From Antrihabitans stalactiti (GTDB lineage Bacteria > Actinomycetota > Actinomycetes > Mycobacteriales > Mycobacteriaceae), in assembly GCF_012932915.1 (NCBI RefSeq), contig NZ_VCQU01000004.1, positions 434,001 through 498,000 on the forward strand: 64,000 bases of DNA, read 5' to 3'. A program made the position numbers and the translations under genes. Under the pieces are notes generated by a model, which was not told the DNA's origin, ran no database searches, and saw only the letters and a list, made by a program, of their open reading frames with translations. Below are positions 17,460 through 25,233 of this stretch, one piece after another (the first letter of the stretch is position 1; each line of letters opens with the position of its first letter).

Positions 17460-19562
17460 GTGAAACATTCTGGGGCCGAAGTTTTCGCGTTCGTGTTGAT
17501 CGATATCGCGGTGATCATCGTCGTCGCGCGGTTGTTCGGACGTGCCGCGCGTTTCGTTCGCCAGCCGGCCGTCGTGGGCGAGATCGTCGCAGGCATCGCA
17601 CTCGGACCCAGCTTGCTCGGCGCGCTCCCCGGCGATCTCGATGGCCACCTGTTTCCCCCTGATGTCGTTCCGTATCTCAAAGTACTAGCCTCGCTCGGCT
17701 TGGTGCTGTTCATGTTCATCGTGGGTCTGGAACTCGATGTCGCACTTATTCGGGGCCGCGGACGAACAGCAGGCACGATTTCGTTGCTGTCGATCGTATT
17801 TCCTTTCGCGCTCGGCGCGGCGGCAACACTGATCTTGCATCCGTTGCACGACCACGTGATCGGCGAAGGCGGGAAAGAGAAAGCCGTCTCGATGCTCGCG
17901 CTCACGTTGTTCATGGGTGTGGCCATGTCGATCACTGCGTTCCCAGTGCTTGCGCGAATCCTGGCCGACCGCAAGATGCATCGCACGACCGTGGGCGTTC
18001 TCGCACTCGCGTCAGCGGCCGTGGACGACATCATCGCGTGGACGCTGCTGGCGTTCGTCGTCGCAGTCGTCAAGGGCGGCAGCCCGCTCGAGGTACTCAA
18101 AATCGTCGCGATGTCGGCCGTATTCGCGGTCGTGATGTTCACCGTGGTTCGCCCGCTCTTGGTCCGTCTCCTCGGTTGGTACAAGCGCGCCGGTCGAGTG
18201 ACGCCGGACATCTTGGCGGTCGTCCTCGTCGGTGTTCTGGTGTGCGCGTTCATCACCGCGAAAATCGGGATCCACGAGATCTTCGGTGCGTTCCTGTTCG
18301 GCGCGATCCTCCCCCGCGAGGGCGCCCACGAAATGACGCAGGAAATTCTCGAAAAGCTCGAACAGATGAGTGTGCTGCTCCTGCTGCCGCTCTTCTTCGT
18401 CGTCACCGGATTCGGTGTGAACATCGTCGGTCTGACGGGCTCGGCACCACTGCAACTGCTGCTGATTCTCGCTGTGGCCATCGGTGGCAAATTCATCGGT
18501 GCCTATGGCGGCGCCCGGATGCAACGAATGCCCCGCCAACAAAGTGGTGCAATCGCAATTCTGATGAATACCCGTGGGCTCACCGAGCTCGTCATTCTGT
18601 CGGTCGGAAAAGAACTCGGCGTCCTCGATACCGAATTGTTCACGATGATGGTGTTGATGGCGCTGATCACCACGGCGCTCGCCGAACCATTGTTGCGGAT
18701 CGTCTATCCGGAGAAAGCAATTCAGCGCGACATCGAGGCTGCGGCCAAGTCAGCGCTCGGCACAGAGCAGAAACACCGAATTCTCGTCGTCGTCGACGGA
18801 CCGCCCGGAGTTGCCACCGAGCGAATGCTCCGCTTGGCCGACGCGGCGATCGCCGGACGTGAACCCGGGGAAATTCTGCTCTCCAGATTCCTGCCGGCAG
18901 CCGATCACAATCCTCGTGGCTTGGAACTCGGTGCAGGCGCTCTCCCTGATCTTGTGGGGATGGCCGAAGCGGTCGAGGGGCTGGAACGGTTCGCGCACGA
19001 GTCCGGGGTGACTACACGGATCAAGGTGCTGTGCCGATTCAGTTCCGAACCGGGTCGCGACGTGCAGCGGCAGATCGTGACCACCGACGCCGAAGCACTC
19101 GTCGTGAGTGCCGAATGGACGCGGCGGAACAAGGAGGCATTCGACGAGCTCGACGATGTGACCGTGCTCGTCGTGTCGTCGGAGCTACCCGATGTGTGGT
19201 TCGGATCCGGAACCGAGGCGGCGCTCGCGCTGGCCGACGGACGGCTGCTGGTGCGCGACGACGGCTCAGGTGATGCTCGCCGGGCGGTCCTCGTGGCCGG
19301 TCGTGCAGCGCTCGTGCGGGGAGCGGAACTGATCGGCGTCGTGTCAGCAGATGCAGCAAAGGTCAAACGGAAACTGACCTATTCACTGGAGCCGTTGCAG
19401 ACGGCGGGAACCGCGATAGCCGTCGTGCCGCTTACCGATTCATCGATCGCCCAGAACCGAATCACCGCGGCAGCGCGAGTCATCGACCGCACGGGGGGCT
19501 CGGAGATCAATCTCAGAGACGAGATAACGGCGGTGGTCGACGCCCGCGTTGCTCAGAGGTGA
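17460..19562 (+). CDS. CPA2-family Na+(K+)/H+ antiporter with C-terminal soluble domain
   Basis: A 700-residue protein. Residues 1-415 hold about 12 hydrophobic helices of a KefB/NapA-type exchanger, with GEIVAGIALGPS, FMFIVGLELD and the paired aspartates in SAAVDDIIAW expected for cation binding. Residues about 430-700 form a soluble region that looks like tandem universal-stress-protein-like folds (HRILVVVDGPPG, then DAEALVVSAEW). It should exchange monovalent cations for protons across the membrane. It starts with GTG. The C-terminal 10 bases overlap the convergent FHA gene. Regulation by the neighbouring kinase is possible but not shown. Confidence 0.85.
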   Translation: MKHSGAEVFAFVLIDIAVIIVVARLFGRAARFVRQPAVVGEIVAGIALGPSLLGALPGDLDGHLFPPDVVPYLKVLASLGLVLFMFIVGLELDVALIRGRGRTAGTISLLSIVFPFALGAAATLILHPLHDHVIGEGGKEKAVSMLALTLFMGVAMSITAFPVLARILADRKMHRTTVGVLALASAAVDDIIAWTLLAFVVAVVKGGSPLEVLKIVAMSAVFAVVMFTVVRPLLVRLLGWYKRAGRVTPDILAVVLVGVLVCAFITAKIGIHEIFGAFLFGAILPREGAHEMTQEILEKLEQMSVLLLLPLFFVVTGFGVNIVGLTGSAPLQLLLILAVAIGGKFIGAYGGARMQRMPRQQSGAIAILMNTRGLTELVILSVGKELGVLDTELFTMMVLMALITTALAEPLLRIVYPEKAIQRDIEAAAKSALGTEQKHRILVVVDGPPGVATERMLRLADAAIAGREPGEILLSRFLPAADHNPRGLELGAGALPDLVGMAEAVEGLERFAHESGVTTRIKVLCRFSSEPGRDVQRQIVTTDAEALVVSAEWTRRNKEAFDELDDVTVLVVSSELPDVWFGSGTEAALALADGRLLVRDDGSGDARRAVLVAGRAALVRGAELIGVVSADAAKVKRKLTYSLEPLQTAGTAIAVVPLTDSSIAQNRITAAARVIDRTGGSEINLRDEITAVVDARVAQR

Positions 19563-20947
19563 GCGTGCGGCGAGTCGAACGTGACGGTCCGGCCGCCGAC
19601 CATCACCTCGGCGCCGGGCGTCAGAGTGAACGGCTGGCCTGGCGCGAGCCTGGTCCATTCGAGGGCGCCGGGCGGACGAACGTGCGTTCCGTTGGTCGAG
19701 CCACGGTCCACGACTGCCACGTCCCACTCGATCAATCGGAACTCGGCGTGCGCGCGCGACATTCCGCCCGAGGAATCCTGTAGCCGAATCGGTGTGAGTC
19801 CGCGCCTGGCTGCGTCGGAGTTCTCCGGGTCGCGGCCGATGACGCAATCGTTGTCCAGCACGAACGTGGTGCCGTCGTCGACGACGAGCAGACCGAGCGG
19901 CGGACGCACGTCTTCGGACAAGATGCCTGTCAGCTGGTCCATGCGAAGGCCGCAGACGCGACAGAACGCGACGCGCGGATCGTTCAAGTGCTGGCGCGCG
20001 CATTTGAACCCCCGGACCCGGGTGCCGATCACACCCTTCTCGGTCGTGTCGTTCGTCCGGTCGCGCTTGCCGGGCCGCGGCGCGTCGCCTTCGGGCAAAG
20101 GCTGGCGGGGCAGGACTGGTTCGTCGAGCAGATCGATACGAGACGATATCGCCGGAGGCTTGAGCAACGGTTCCGGACGCTTCGACAGCGCGGTGGGCTG
20201 CAGGAGTGGGTCCGGCTCGGGTAGTGGCGGAAGTTTGGGCGGCGATTGCGGCTCGTCGTCGTAATCGTCGTCGTCGATGTCCTCGAGATCGACGGCCTTC
20301 ATCATCGCGGTCGCGGGGAGGTCGTCTGTCGGCGCCGGGAAGAGTTTGCGCAGCACCGACGGCTTCTTCTGCTCGGGCGGTGTGGCTTTCGGTTTCGGGC
20401 TCTGGCGCGGCGCGGTGCTGCCCATCTGGAGGTCGCCGAACCACAGTATCGCTCCGGACCCTGGCGCTACGCCCTCGACCAGCGAACTGATACCCGGTTC
20501 GTCGGGCAACTCAGCGACCTCGCCACCCTCGTCATCGACGAACAGTCCGGCGACGATGGATGCTGCCGCAATCCGGTCGACGGTGAACGCGGCGTCGCTT
20601 CCGCGGAACACCTCCTGCTCGCCATTCGGTCCGGTGACGATTGCCGTCACTCCCCCGTGCAAGAAGATGGCAAGGCCGTTGTCTGCCGGCGACAAGATGC
20701 CGAACTCGATCTCGTCGTCGGTGTTCACAATCCACCGTGTCGCTGCCTTCGCGATCACTCTGCCCGGCCGATCCGGTTCCTGCTCCGTCGCCGCGACGAC
20801 CAGATCGTTGAGCTGCTGCCACGCTTTGGCCGCTGCGGAACCTGCGGTCAGCGACGACGACTCACGATGAGCGACAACGACAATGACGCCCGAAGTGGTC
20901 GCGACGAGGTGACTGCCTGGAACGACTTCGACCTGGCTTGTGGTCAC
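19553..20947 (-). CDS. FHA-domain protein with acidic linker
   Basis: A 464-residue cytoplasmic protein. The N-terminal 150 residues form a beta-rich domain that I do not recognise (VVPGSHLVATTSGVIVVVAH to VFRGSDAAFTVDR). A Pro/Asp-rich linker with a DDDDYDDE run follows, then a small Cys cluster (CARQH..., CRVCGLRMDQ) that may bind zinc, then a C-terminal FHA domain (VIGRDP, MSRAHAEF, GSTNGTHV). Its GTG start overlaps the stop of the upstream membrane gene (GTGA), and a strong AGGAAGG precedes it. It should bind a phosphothreonine partner; the soluble kinase and the Rv1747-like transporter are encoded close by. Confidence 0.82.
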   Translation of the reverse strand: MTTSQVEVVPGSHLVATTSGVIVVVAHRESSSLTAGSAAAKAWQQLNDLVVAATEQEPDRPGRVIAKAATRWIVNTDDEIEFGILSPADNGLAIFLHGGVTAIVTGPNGEQEVFRGSDAAFTVDRIAAASIVAGLFVDDEGGEVAELPDEPGISSLVEGVAPGSGAILWFGDLQMGSTAPRQSPKPKATPPEQKKPSVLRKLFPAPTDDLPATAMMKAVDLEDIDDDDYDDEPQSPPKLPPLPEPDPLLQPTALSKRPEPLLKPPAISSRIDLLDEPVLPRQPLPEGDAPRPGKRDRTNDTTEKGVIGTRVRGFKCARQHLNDPRVAFCRVCGLRMDQLTGILSEDVRPPLGLLVVDDGTTFVLDNDCVIGRDPENSDAARRGLTPIRLQDSSGGMSRAHAEFRLIEWDVAVVDRGSTNGTHVRPPGALEWTRLAPGQPFTLTPGAEVMVGGRTVTFDSPHAHL

Positions 20948-21387
20948 ATGAACCTTCCTCCCGAAAACCGCCAACGGTGAAATACGAGGCGCATCGGTCC
21001 GTTGACGATGATCCAGAACGCCAACCACGTGATGATGAACTGAATCAGGAACGCAGTGAGCGACGGATGTAGATCCTCTCCGACGATAATGCTGGTGTAC
21101 CGCAAGAGAAGCCAAATCACGAGGCCTTCATTGACCATAGTGATCAATCCGAACAGCGTCGGCCAGTCCTTCTCCCAGCGAAACTGCTGCAGCCCGTGAT
21201 AGACCAGTTCCCACAGCACGCCGACGAGAACAACCGCGAGCAACACGCTCATCGTCACGCGATAGCTCTGCCCAAGCGACAGATCGCCGGTCGGCAGGAC
21301 CGGAGTGATGATGAGGGCGACGAAGAACCCGATGATGCCGAGCCCGAGCACGCGGGTTTGGATGCGGCCATTGAGAGTTGGAAGCAT
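20944..21387 (-). CDS. Four-helix membrane protein
   Basis: A 147-residue integral membrane protein with four predicted helices (about 13-30, 44-64, 81-97, 107-128), no recognised domain, and charged loops containing QQFRWEKDW. It sits 7 bases downstream of the flavoprotein gene and overlaps the FHA gene start by 4 bases, so all three should be expressed from one mRNA and may form a membrane-tethered complex. I do not recognise the family. Confidence 0.75.
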   Translation of the reverse strand: MLPTLNGRIQTRVLGLGIIGFFVALIITPVLPTGDLSLGQSYRVTMSVLLAVVLVGVLWELVYHGLQQFRWEKDWPTLFGLITMVNEGLVIWLLLRYTSIIVGEDLHPSLTAFLIQFIITWLAFWIIVNGPMRLVFHRWRFSGGRFM

Positions 21388-21394
21388 GTCGGTG

Positions 21395-22948
21395 TCAGAT
21401 CCTCTTGTTTCTGGCCCATAGCCACCATTGGTGCGTCGATCGCAACGGACCCATCCGCTTTACGAAGCCGTTGGCTGCCAGGTCGTCGCTGATCTCCTGC
21501 GCAGCGATCTGCAACCCGAGGAAGGTATCGACGCCTGGGAAGTACCCGCCGAGGGTTGCCGTGCCCGATGCGTAGATCTTGCCCGTCCCGCTGCGAGTTC
21601 CTATCAGTTCGAAGGTCCGGTCCACGTCGAGTCGCCCGACCGGGTTGCGTCCGGCGCCCGTATGGTCGAGCAGATCCGCGAGCAACCGATGCTCACGGAT
21701 GTCGGCCTCCAGACCCGTACAGTCGATGACGTAGTCGATCGGCGTATCGAACGGTTGCGTCGGAGGCGGAAACGGCAGCGGCGCAGCAGGATCCGGGACG
21801 ATCGTCGAGATCACGCCCTGGCCGTTCGGTGCGGGCCGCAGGTCCCTGGCCGTGCCTGCCATCACCTGGTACCAGCCCTCGGCACGACCGCGCTTGAGCT
21901 GGGCCTGCCAGTTCTTGCGGATCGGGGTGTTAGTGCCACCCATTTCTTTGTATGCCCGCGCGCGTTCCTCGCCTTCGAGCTTCCGAACCTTTGCTTTCAG
22001 CTGACCACCCCACACCGACTTCGGGTAGTTGAAGCCCTGGAACGCCCAACCGTCCTTGCCCTTGCGGCGCGAAAAGACGTTGGCGCCGTGCGGCTTGTCC
22101 ACATACGTGCGGAACAGATGCAGAATCGTGGTGTTGAGGTTGAATCGCTCGCGATCGTCGCAGAGTCGCTGCAATACTCGGGACGCGACGATGCCGCTGC
22201 CGCGAATCATCACCGTGCTCGGCCGGCGCTGCAGGGCCTGATAGAGATGTTCGTGCGGTTCGTAGGCGTTCACGACGCGGGACGGGTCGCGATAGCGTTC
22301 GCGGTACTCCTGCAGATCGTCGAGCAACTTCAGGCCCGGATAACCGATCGCGACATGAACGTAGTTGCTGCGGAAGGCGATTCGCTTCGTCGGGGCTGCG
22401 CCGGCAGGCGGCGTGAGGATTGTGAAGTAACCACCACCCGAGCGGCGCCGGATCATTCGCACAACACCGTTGCGCAGCGACTGGCCGTAGCCGATCCGGT
22501 GGAACTCCTTCTCCATCGCGGTGAAAACCTGGCCCGCGCGCGGCGTGTAGTAGTTGGAGAAGATCGGTTCGGTCAGGACGTTCCACAGCGGCTTCACGAA
22601 ATCGGCCGGGTTCTTCGCGGAGAACGCTTCGCGTACCGCATACGACGGAAAGCCCCAGATGTTGTCCGGCTGCGACTGCGAATCCGAACGTAGTCGCTCT
22701 TGCCGCGGAATCTGCGACACGCGGGTCAGGTACTCGTAGCTCTGCCACGGGACGGTTTGCGGTCCAAGGACGGCCATCGACTGGGCTGGAACGCCATAGA
22801 TGCGGAGGGTGTCGAATGTGACGAACGAACCGATGCCACTGCCCACGGTCACAAAGGGAACATCCACGATCGGAATACCGGACGCGATCACCATGTCGTC
22901 GGTCCAGACATCCGTTTCGATCAACTGCTGATTCAGATCCCCTCGCAT
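21395..22948 (-). CDS. FAD/NAD(P)-binding oxidoreductase of unknown substrate
   Basis: A 517-residue flavoprotein of the pyridine nucleotide-disulfide/monooxygenase-like superfamily. The first Rossmann motif is VTVGSGIGSFVTFD near residue 35, somewhat inside the protein; the second nucleotide motif is VMIRGSGIVASRV near 256; the ATG-like motif is DYVIDCTGL; and the C-terminal FAD-binding segment is IYASGTATLGGYFPGVDTFLGLQIAA. No redox-active CxxC. It is the first gene of an operon with the membrane protein and the FHA protein. This combination suggests a redox activity read or controlled by phosphorylation, which is an inference. Substrate unknown. Confidence 0.78.
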   Translation of the reverse strand: MRGDLNQQLIETDVWTDDMVIASGIPIVDVPFVTVGSGIGSFVTFDTLRIYGVPAQSMAVLGPQTVPWQSYEYLTRVSQIPRQERLRSDSQSQPDNIWGFPSYAVREAFSAKNPADFVKPLWNVLTEPIFSNYYTPRAGQVFTAMEKEFHRIGYGQSLRNGVVRMIRRRSGGGYFTILTPPAGAAPTKRIAFRSNYVHVAIGYPGLKLLDDLQEYRERYRDPSRVVNAYEPHEHLYQALQRRPSTVMIRGSGIVASRVLQRLCDDRERFNLNTTILHLFRTYVDKPHGANVFSRRKGKDGWAFQGFNYPKSVWGGQLKAKVRKLEGEERARAYKEMGGTNTPIRKNWQAQLKRGRAEGWYQVMAGTARDLRPAPNGQGVISTIVPDPAAPLPFPPPTQPFDTPIDYVIDCTGLEADIREHRLLADLLDHTGAGRNPVGRLDVDRTFELIGTRSGTGKIYASGTATLGGYFPGVDTFLGLQIAAQEISDDLAANGFVKRMGPLRSTHQWWLWARNKRI

Positions 22949-23030
22949 TTCGGCGATCGTACCTGGCTCCCGTTGCTGCCGCGTGTTTCCGATCGGATGC
23001 TGCCCTGACCTGCGAAATCGTAATAAAACA

Positions 23031-23064
23031 ACGAAATGCCCGGTAGTTGAATACCGGGCATTTC
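23031..23064 (-). terminator. Intrinsic terminator of the esxU-esxT transcript
   Basis: A perfect 14-base stem (CGAAATGCCCGGTA and its complement) closes a 6-base loop. Read on the minus strand it is followed by TTGTTTTATTACG. It lies 19 bases after the esxT stop and 82 bases before the flavoprotein start, so it separates the ESX-4 minus-strand operon from the next operon. Confidence 0.88.
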
Positions 23065-23083
23065 GGGCGCGAACGGGGTCGAA

Positions 23084-23383
23084 TTAGGTGACCCAGCGCA
23101 GCGCTTCGCGGTCCTCGGTGCTCTTCATGCTCACGTTGCCGTCTTCGACGACCTTCGCGATGGTCTGGAGAACGTGGATCAGCTCTTGGTGGGCTGCATT
23201 CCACTTGTTCTGCTGCGCCAGGTACGACGTGCTCGTCGAACCGTCCCACGTCGTGAACAACGCCTTCACCGTGCTCTGGAGGTCGTCGTGCGTGGAGTTC
23301 AGTTTCGCCGCGTCGGCGTTGAGATCAGTCGACAGCGCCGAGACGCCACCGAAATCCTGCTTGATACTTCCGCTCTGTGTCAT
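23084..23383 (-). CDS. esxT: WXG100 protein EsxT-like
   Basis: A 99-residue WXG100 helical-hairpin protein with Trp46-Asp-Gly48 at the turn (LFTTWDGSTSTSY). It is the last gene of the ESX-4 minus-strand set, 32 bases after esxU, matching the EsxU-EsxT pair order in ESX-4 loci. The two should form a heterodimer that is secreted by EccC-EccE. I see no YxxxD/E signal at its C-terminus; the partner EsxU has one, as expected if a single signal serves the dimer. Confidence 0.88.
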   Translation of the reverse strand: MTQSGSIKQDFGGVSALSTDLNADAAKLNSTHDDLQSTVKALFTTWDGSTSTSYLAQQNKWNAAHQELIHVLQTIAKVVEDGNVSMKSTEDREALRWVT

Positions 23384-23415
23384 GGCTGCTCCTTAAGTGT
23401 TTACGGCGATTCGGC

Positions 23416-23727
23416 TCAGAGATTGAGAAGGGAGTTGACGCTCTTCACCGCGTCGACATTCGCTACCTCGGTGGTGTCGTAGCCCCTCGCGTTGGCGCGG
23501 AGATTGTCAGCGATCTCGGTCAAGCTCGTGTGCAGCTTGTTCGACGCGTCGTCGTACTTCTGCATCAGGAGGACGAACTGGGCCGAAGAATCGCTTGCCC
23601 AGACGCTGGAGGACCCTTCAACCTTGCCTCTGACCTGGCCGAGAATTGCCGCCAATGCGTCCTTTTCCCGATCGACCCGTTCAGCCCCGGATGTCAACTC
23701 CGCCGGGGTCGCCTTCAAATTCGACAT
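23416..23727 (-). CDS. esxU: WXG100-like protein EsxU-like
   Basis: A 103-residue helical protein with Trp43-Ala-Ser45 at the turn, a WXS variant of WXG. After the second helix comes Tyr83-Asp-Thr-Thr-Glu87, a match to the type VII export signal YxxxD/E. It precedes esxT in the same operon. The 138 bases upstream (23728-23865) separate it from the Rv3446c-like gene and may contain its own promoter, which I could not identify with confidence. Confidence 0.87.
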   Translation of the reverse strand: MSNLKATPAELTSGAERVDREKDALAAILGQVRGKVEGSSSVWASDSSAQFVLLMQKYDDASNKLHTSLTEIADNLRANARGYDTTEVANVDAVKSVNSLLNL

Positions 23728-23865
23728 GATGAATCCCTCTCGTCGTGTTCTGTACGGCTGCCCCCGTTGAGCTGCGCCGCCTCACCCCTACATTTGATTG
23801 GACGCCGTTAGGGCCCAACCGGTTCCCATCAATTCGAGAAAGTTTGTGATCCCCCGGCTGGCGAT

Positions 23866-25233
23866 TCATCGCGCGATAACAACTGACCGCACGAGCCGTT
23901 CGCATTCCCCCGCCAGTAAGTTCCATTCCCCCAACAAGAACTGACAGCCGACACTGACTTGAGTGCCGTTTTCCACGATAACATGCCACTTGACCTGCGA
24001 GTACTCCTCCGGCGACTCGACGTAGAAGATCACTTGTCGCCCGCCGAAATCGACACCGGTTTCGACCTCGGAGAACGTTGCACCACGGTCGTTTTCGGCA
24101 ATCTTCTGCCGAAGCGTCGCGGCGGCCTGCTCCTGCGTGAATGCCGAGCGAAGTGCGGTCTGCGTGACCGTGATTCGGCGATCAGGGCCTCCGTCCGGAA
24201 CGAGGGTCAGCCGGTTGCCGTAACCAGGCACAGATTGCTCGGTGTCCTTGACATGCCAGCCGGGCGGAAGCGTCATGCTTGCCCGACCCAACACCACCGG
24301 AATGCCGTCGGTCGCCGACGTGCTGGGCGAATCGGTTTTGTCGATTGTGCGTGCCGCGAGCACAATCCCCGCACCGAGCAGCGCGACGACCAACAGCACC
24401 GCGGCGACCACGGGCCACACACGACGACGTTGGGGTGCGGACGCCGGCTCTTGGAGCCATTGCGCGCGCGGCGCAGGCTCCGGATCCGATTGCTGCGGGC
24501 GGGGTTGTGTTGCGATGGGCAGTCGTGCGGCACTGCGTGCGACCTCACGCGAAGCGACCACGTGAATACGCGAGTGCCCGAATGCCGTTGCGAGCGCGGC
24601 AATCAACGCGGGCTTGTGGTCGGTCAACTCGCCACATACCAACACCGCATCGACATCGTCGGTGCCGGCAACCCGAGCCGCAAGGTCGGCAAACTCGCCT
24701 AAGCGGTCGACGGAATCATCGAGCCCTAGCTCGGTTTCCACTTCGCACGAAAGCACGCGGCCGTCGGAGTCGACACGGCTCGCAATCGTTGCCACGGAAC
24801 CACATTCGAGGACCACGAAGCGCCGCGCTGTAGCCGAGGGCGAGGCACGGTACATATGGGCGCGTACGACCGCGGTCGCAACCGCCAACGTAAGAACCTC
24901 GTTTGCACATTGCCTGCCTGCTGCAGCGACGACGTTCTGGCGTCCGGCACCCCAGTGCGTAGGGTGCGTGACTACCGCGAGATCGGCAGGCGCTCCGGCA
25001 CCCACTTCGAGCGCGGCTTGCCAGAACACTCGAGCCATCGATTCGACTACGGGAATCATCCTCGCGCCGACGGCGCAATAGCCACTGTCGATGAACCAGC
25101 TGGGCGGCATCGAAACCTGGTTGGCATCATCGATACCCGCTGGTCCGTCCCAGTCCTCGCGCCCGTACCGCGCCCACACTCGGGTCTCACTGAGGTGGAC
25201 CGCGAATGCGAGGCCTATAGGGGCGGTAGCCAC
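23866..25233 (-). CDS. Type VII secretion-associated protein, Rv3446c family
   Basis: A 455-residue protein. The N-terminal 240 residues resemble an actin/Hsp70-like ATPase fold (VVTHPTHWGAGRQ, VLECGSVATIASR, AVLVCGELTDH). One transmembrane helix follows at about 275-295 (VWPVVAAVLLVVALLGAGIV) and then an external C-terminal domain (PGWHVKDTE ... FLLGEWNLLAGECERLVRSVV). This matches the protein encoded next to eccC4 in mycobacterial ESX-4 loci, Rv3446c. Its role is unknown; the layout suggests a membrane-bound accessory with an inactive or specialised chaperone-like cytoplasmic domain. The GTG start overlaps the eccC end by 19 bases. Confidence 0.85.
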   Translation of the reverse strand: MATAPIGLAFAVHLSETRVWARYGREDWDGPAGIDDANQVSMPPSWFIDSGYCAVGARMIPVVESMARVFWQAALEVGAGAPADLAVVTHPTHWGAGRQNVVAAAGRQCANEVLTLAVATAVVRAHMYRASPSATARRFVVLECGSVATIASRVDSDGRVLSCEVETELGLDDSVDRLGEFADLAARVAGTDDVDAVLVCGELTDHKPALIAALATAFGHSRIHVVASREVARSAARLPIATQPRPQQSDPEPAPRAQWLQEPASAPQRRRVWPVVAAVLLVVALLGAGIVLAARTIDKTDSPSTSATDGIPVVLGRASMTLPPGWHVKDTEQSVPGYGNRLTLVPDGGPDRRITVTQTALRSAFTQEQAAATLRQKIAENDRGATFSEVETGVDFGGRQVIFYVESPEEYSQVKWHVIVENGTQVSVGCQFLLGEWNLLAGECERLVRSVVIAR

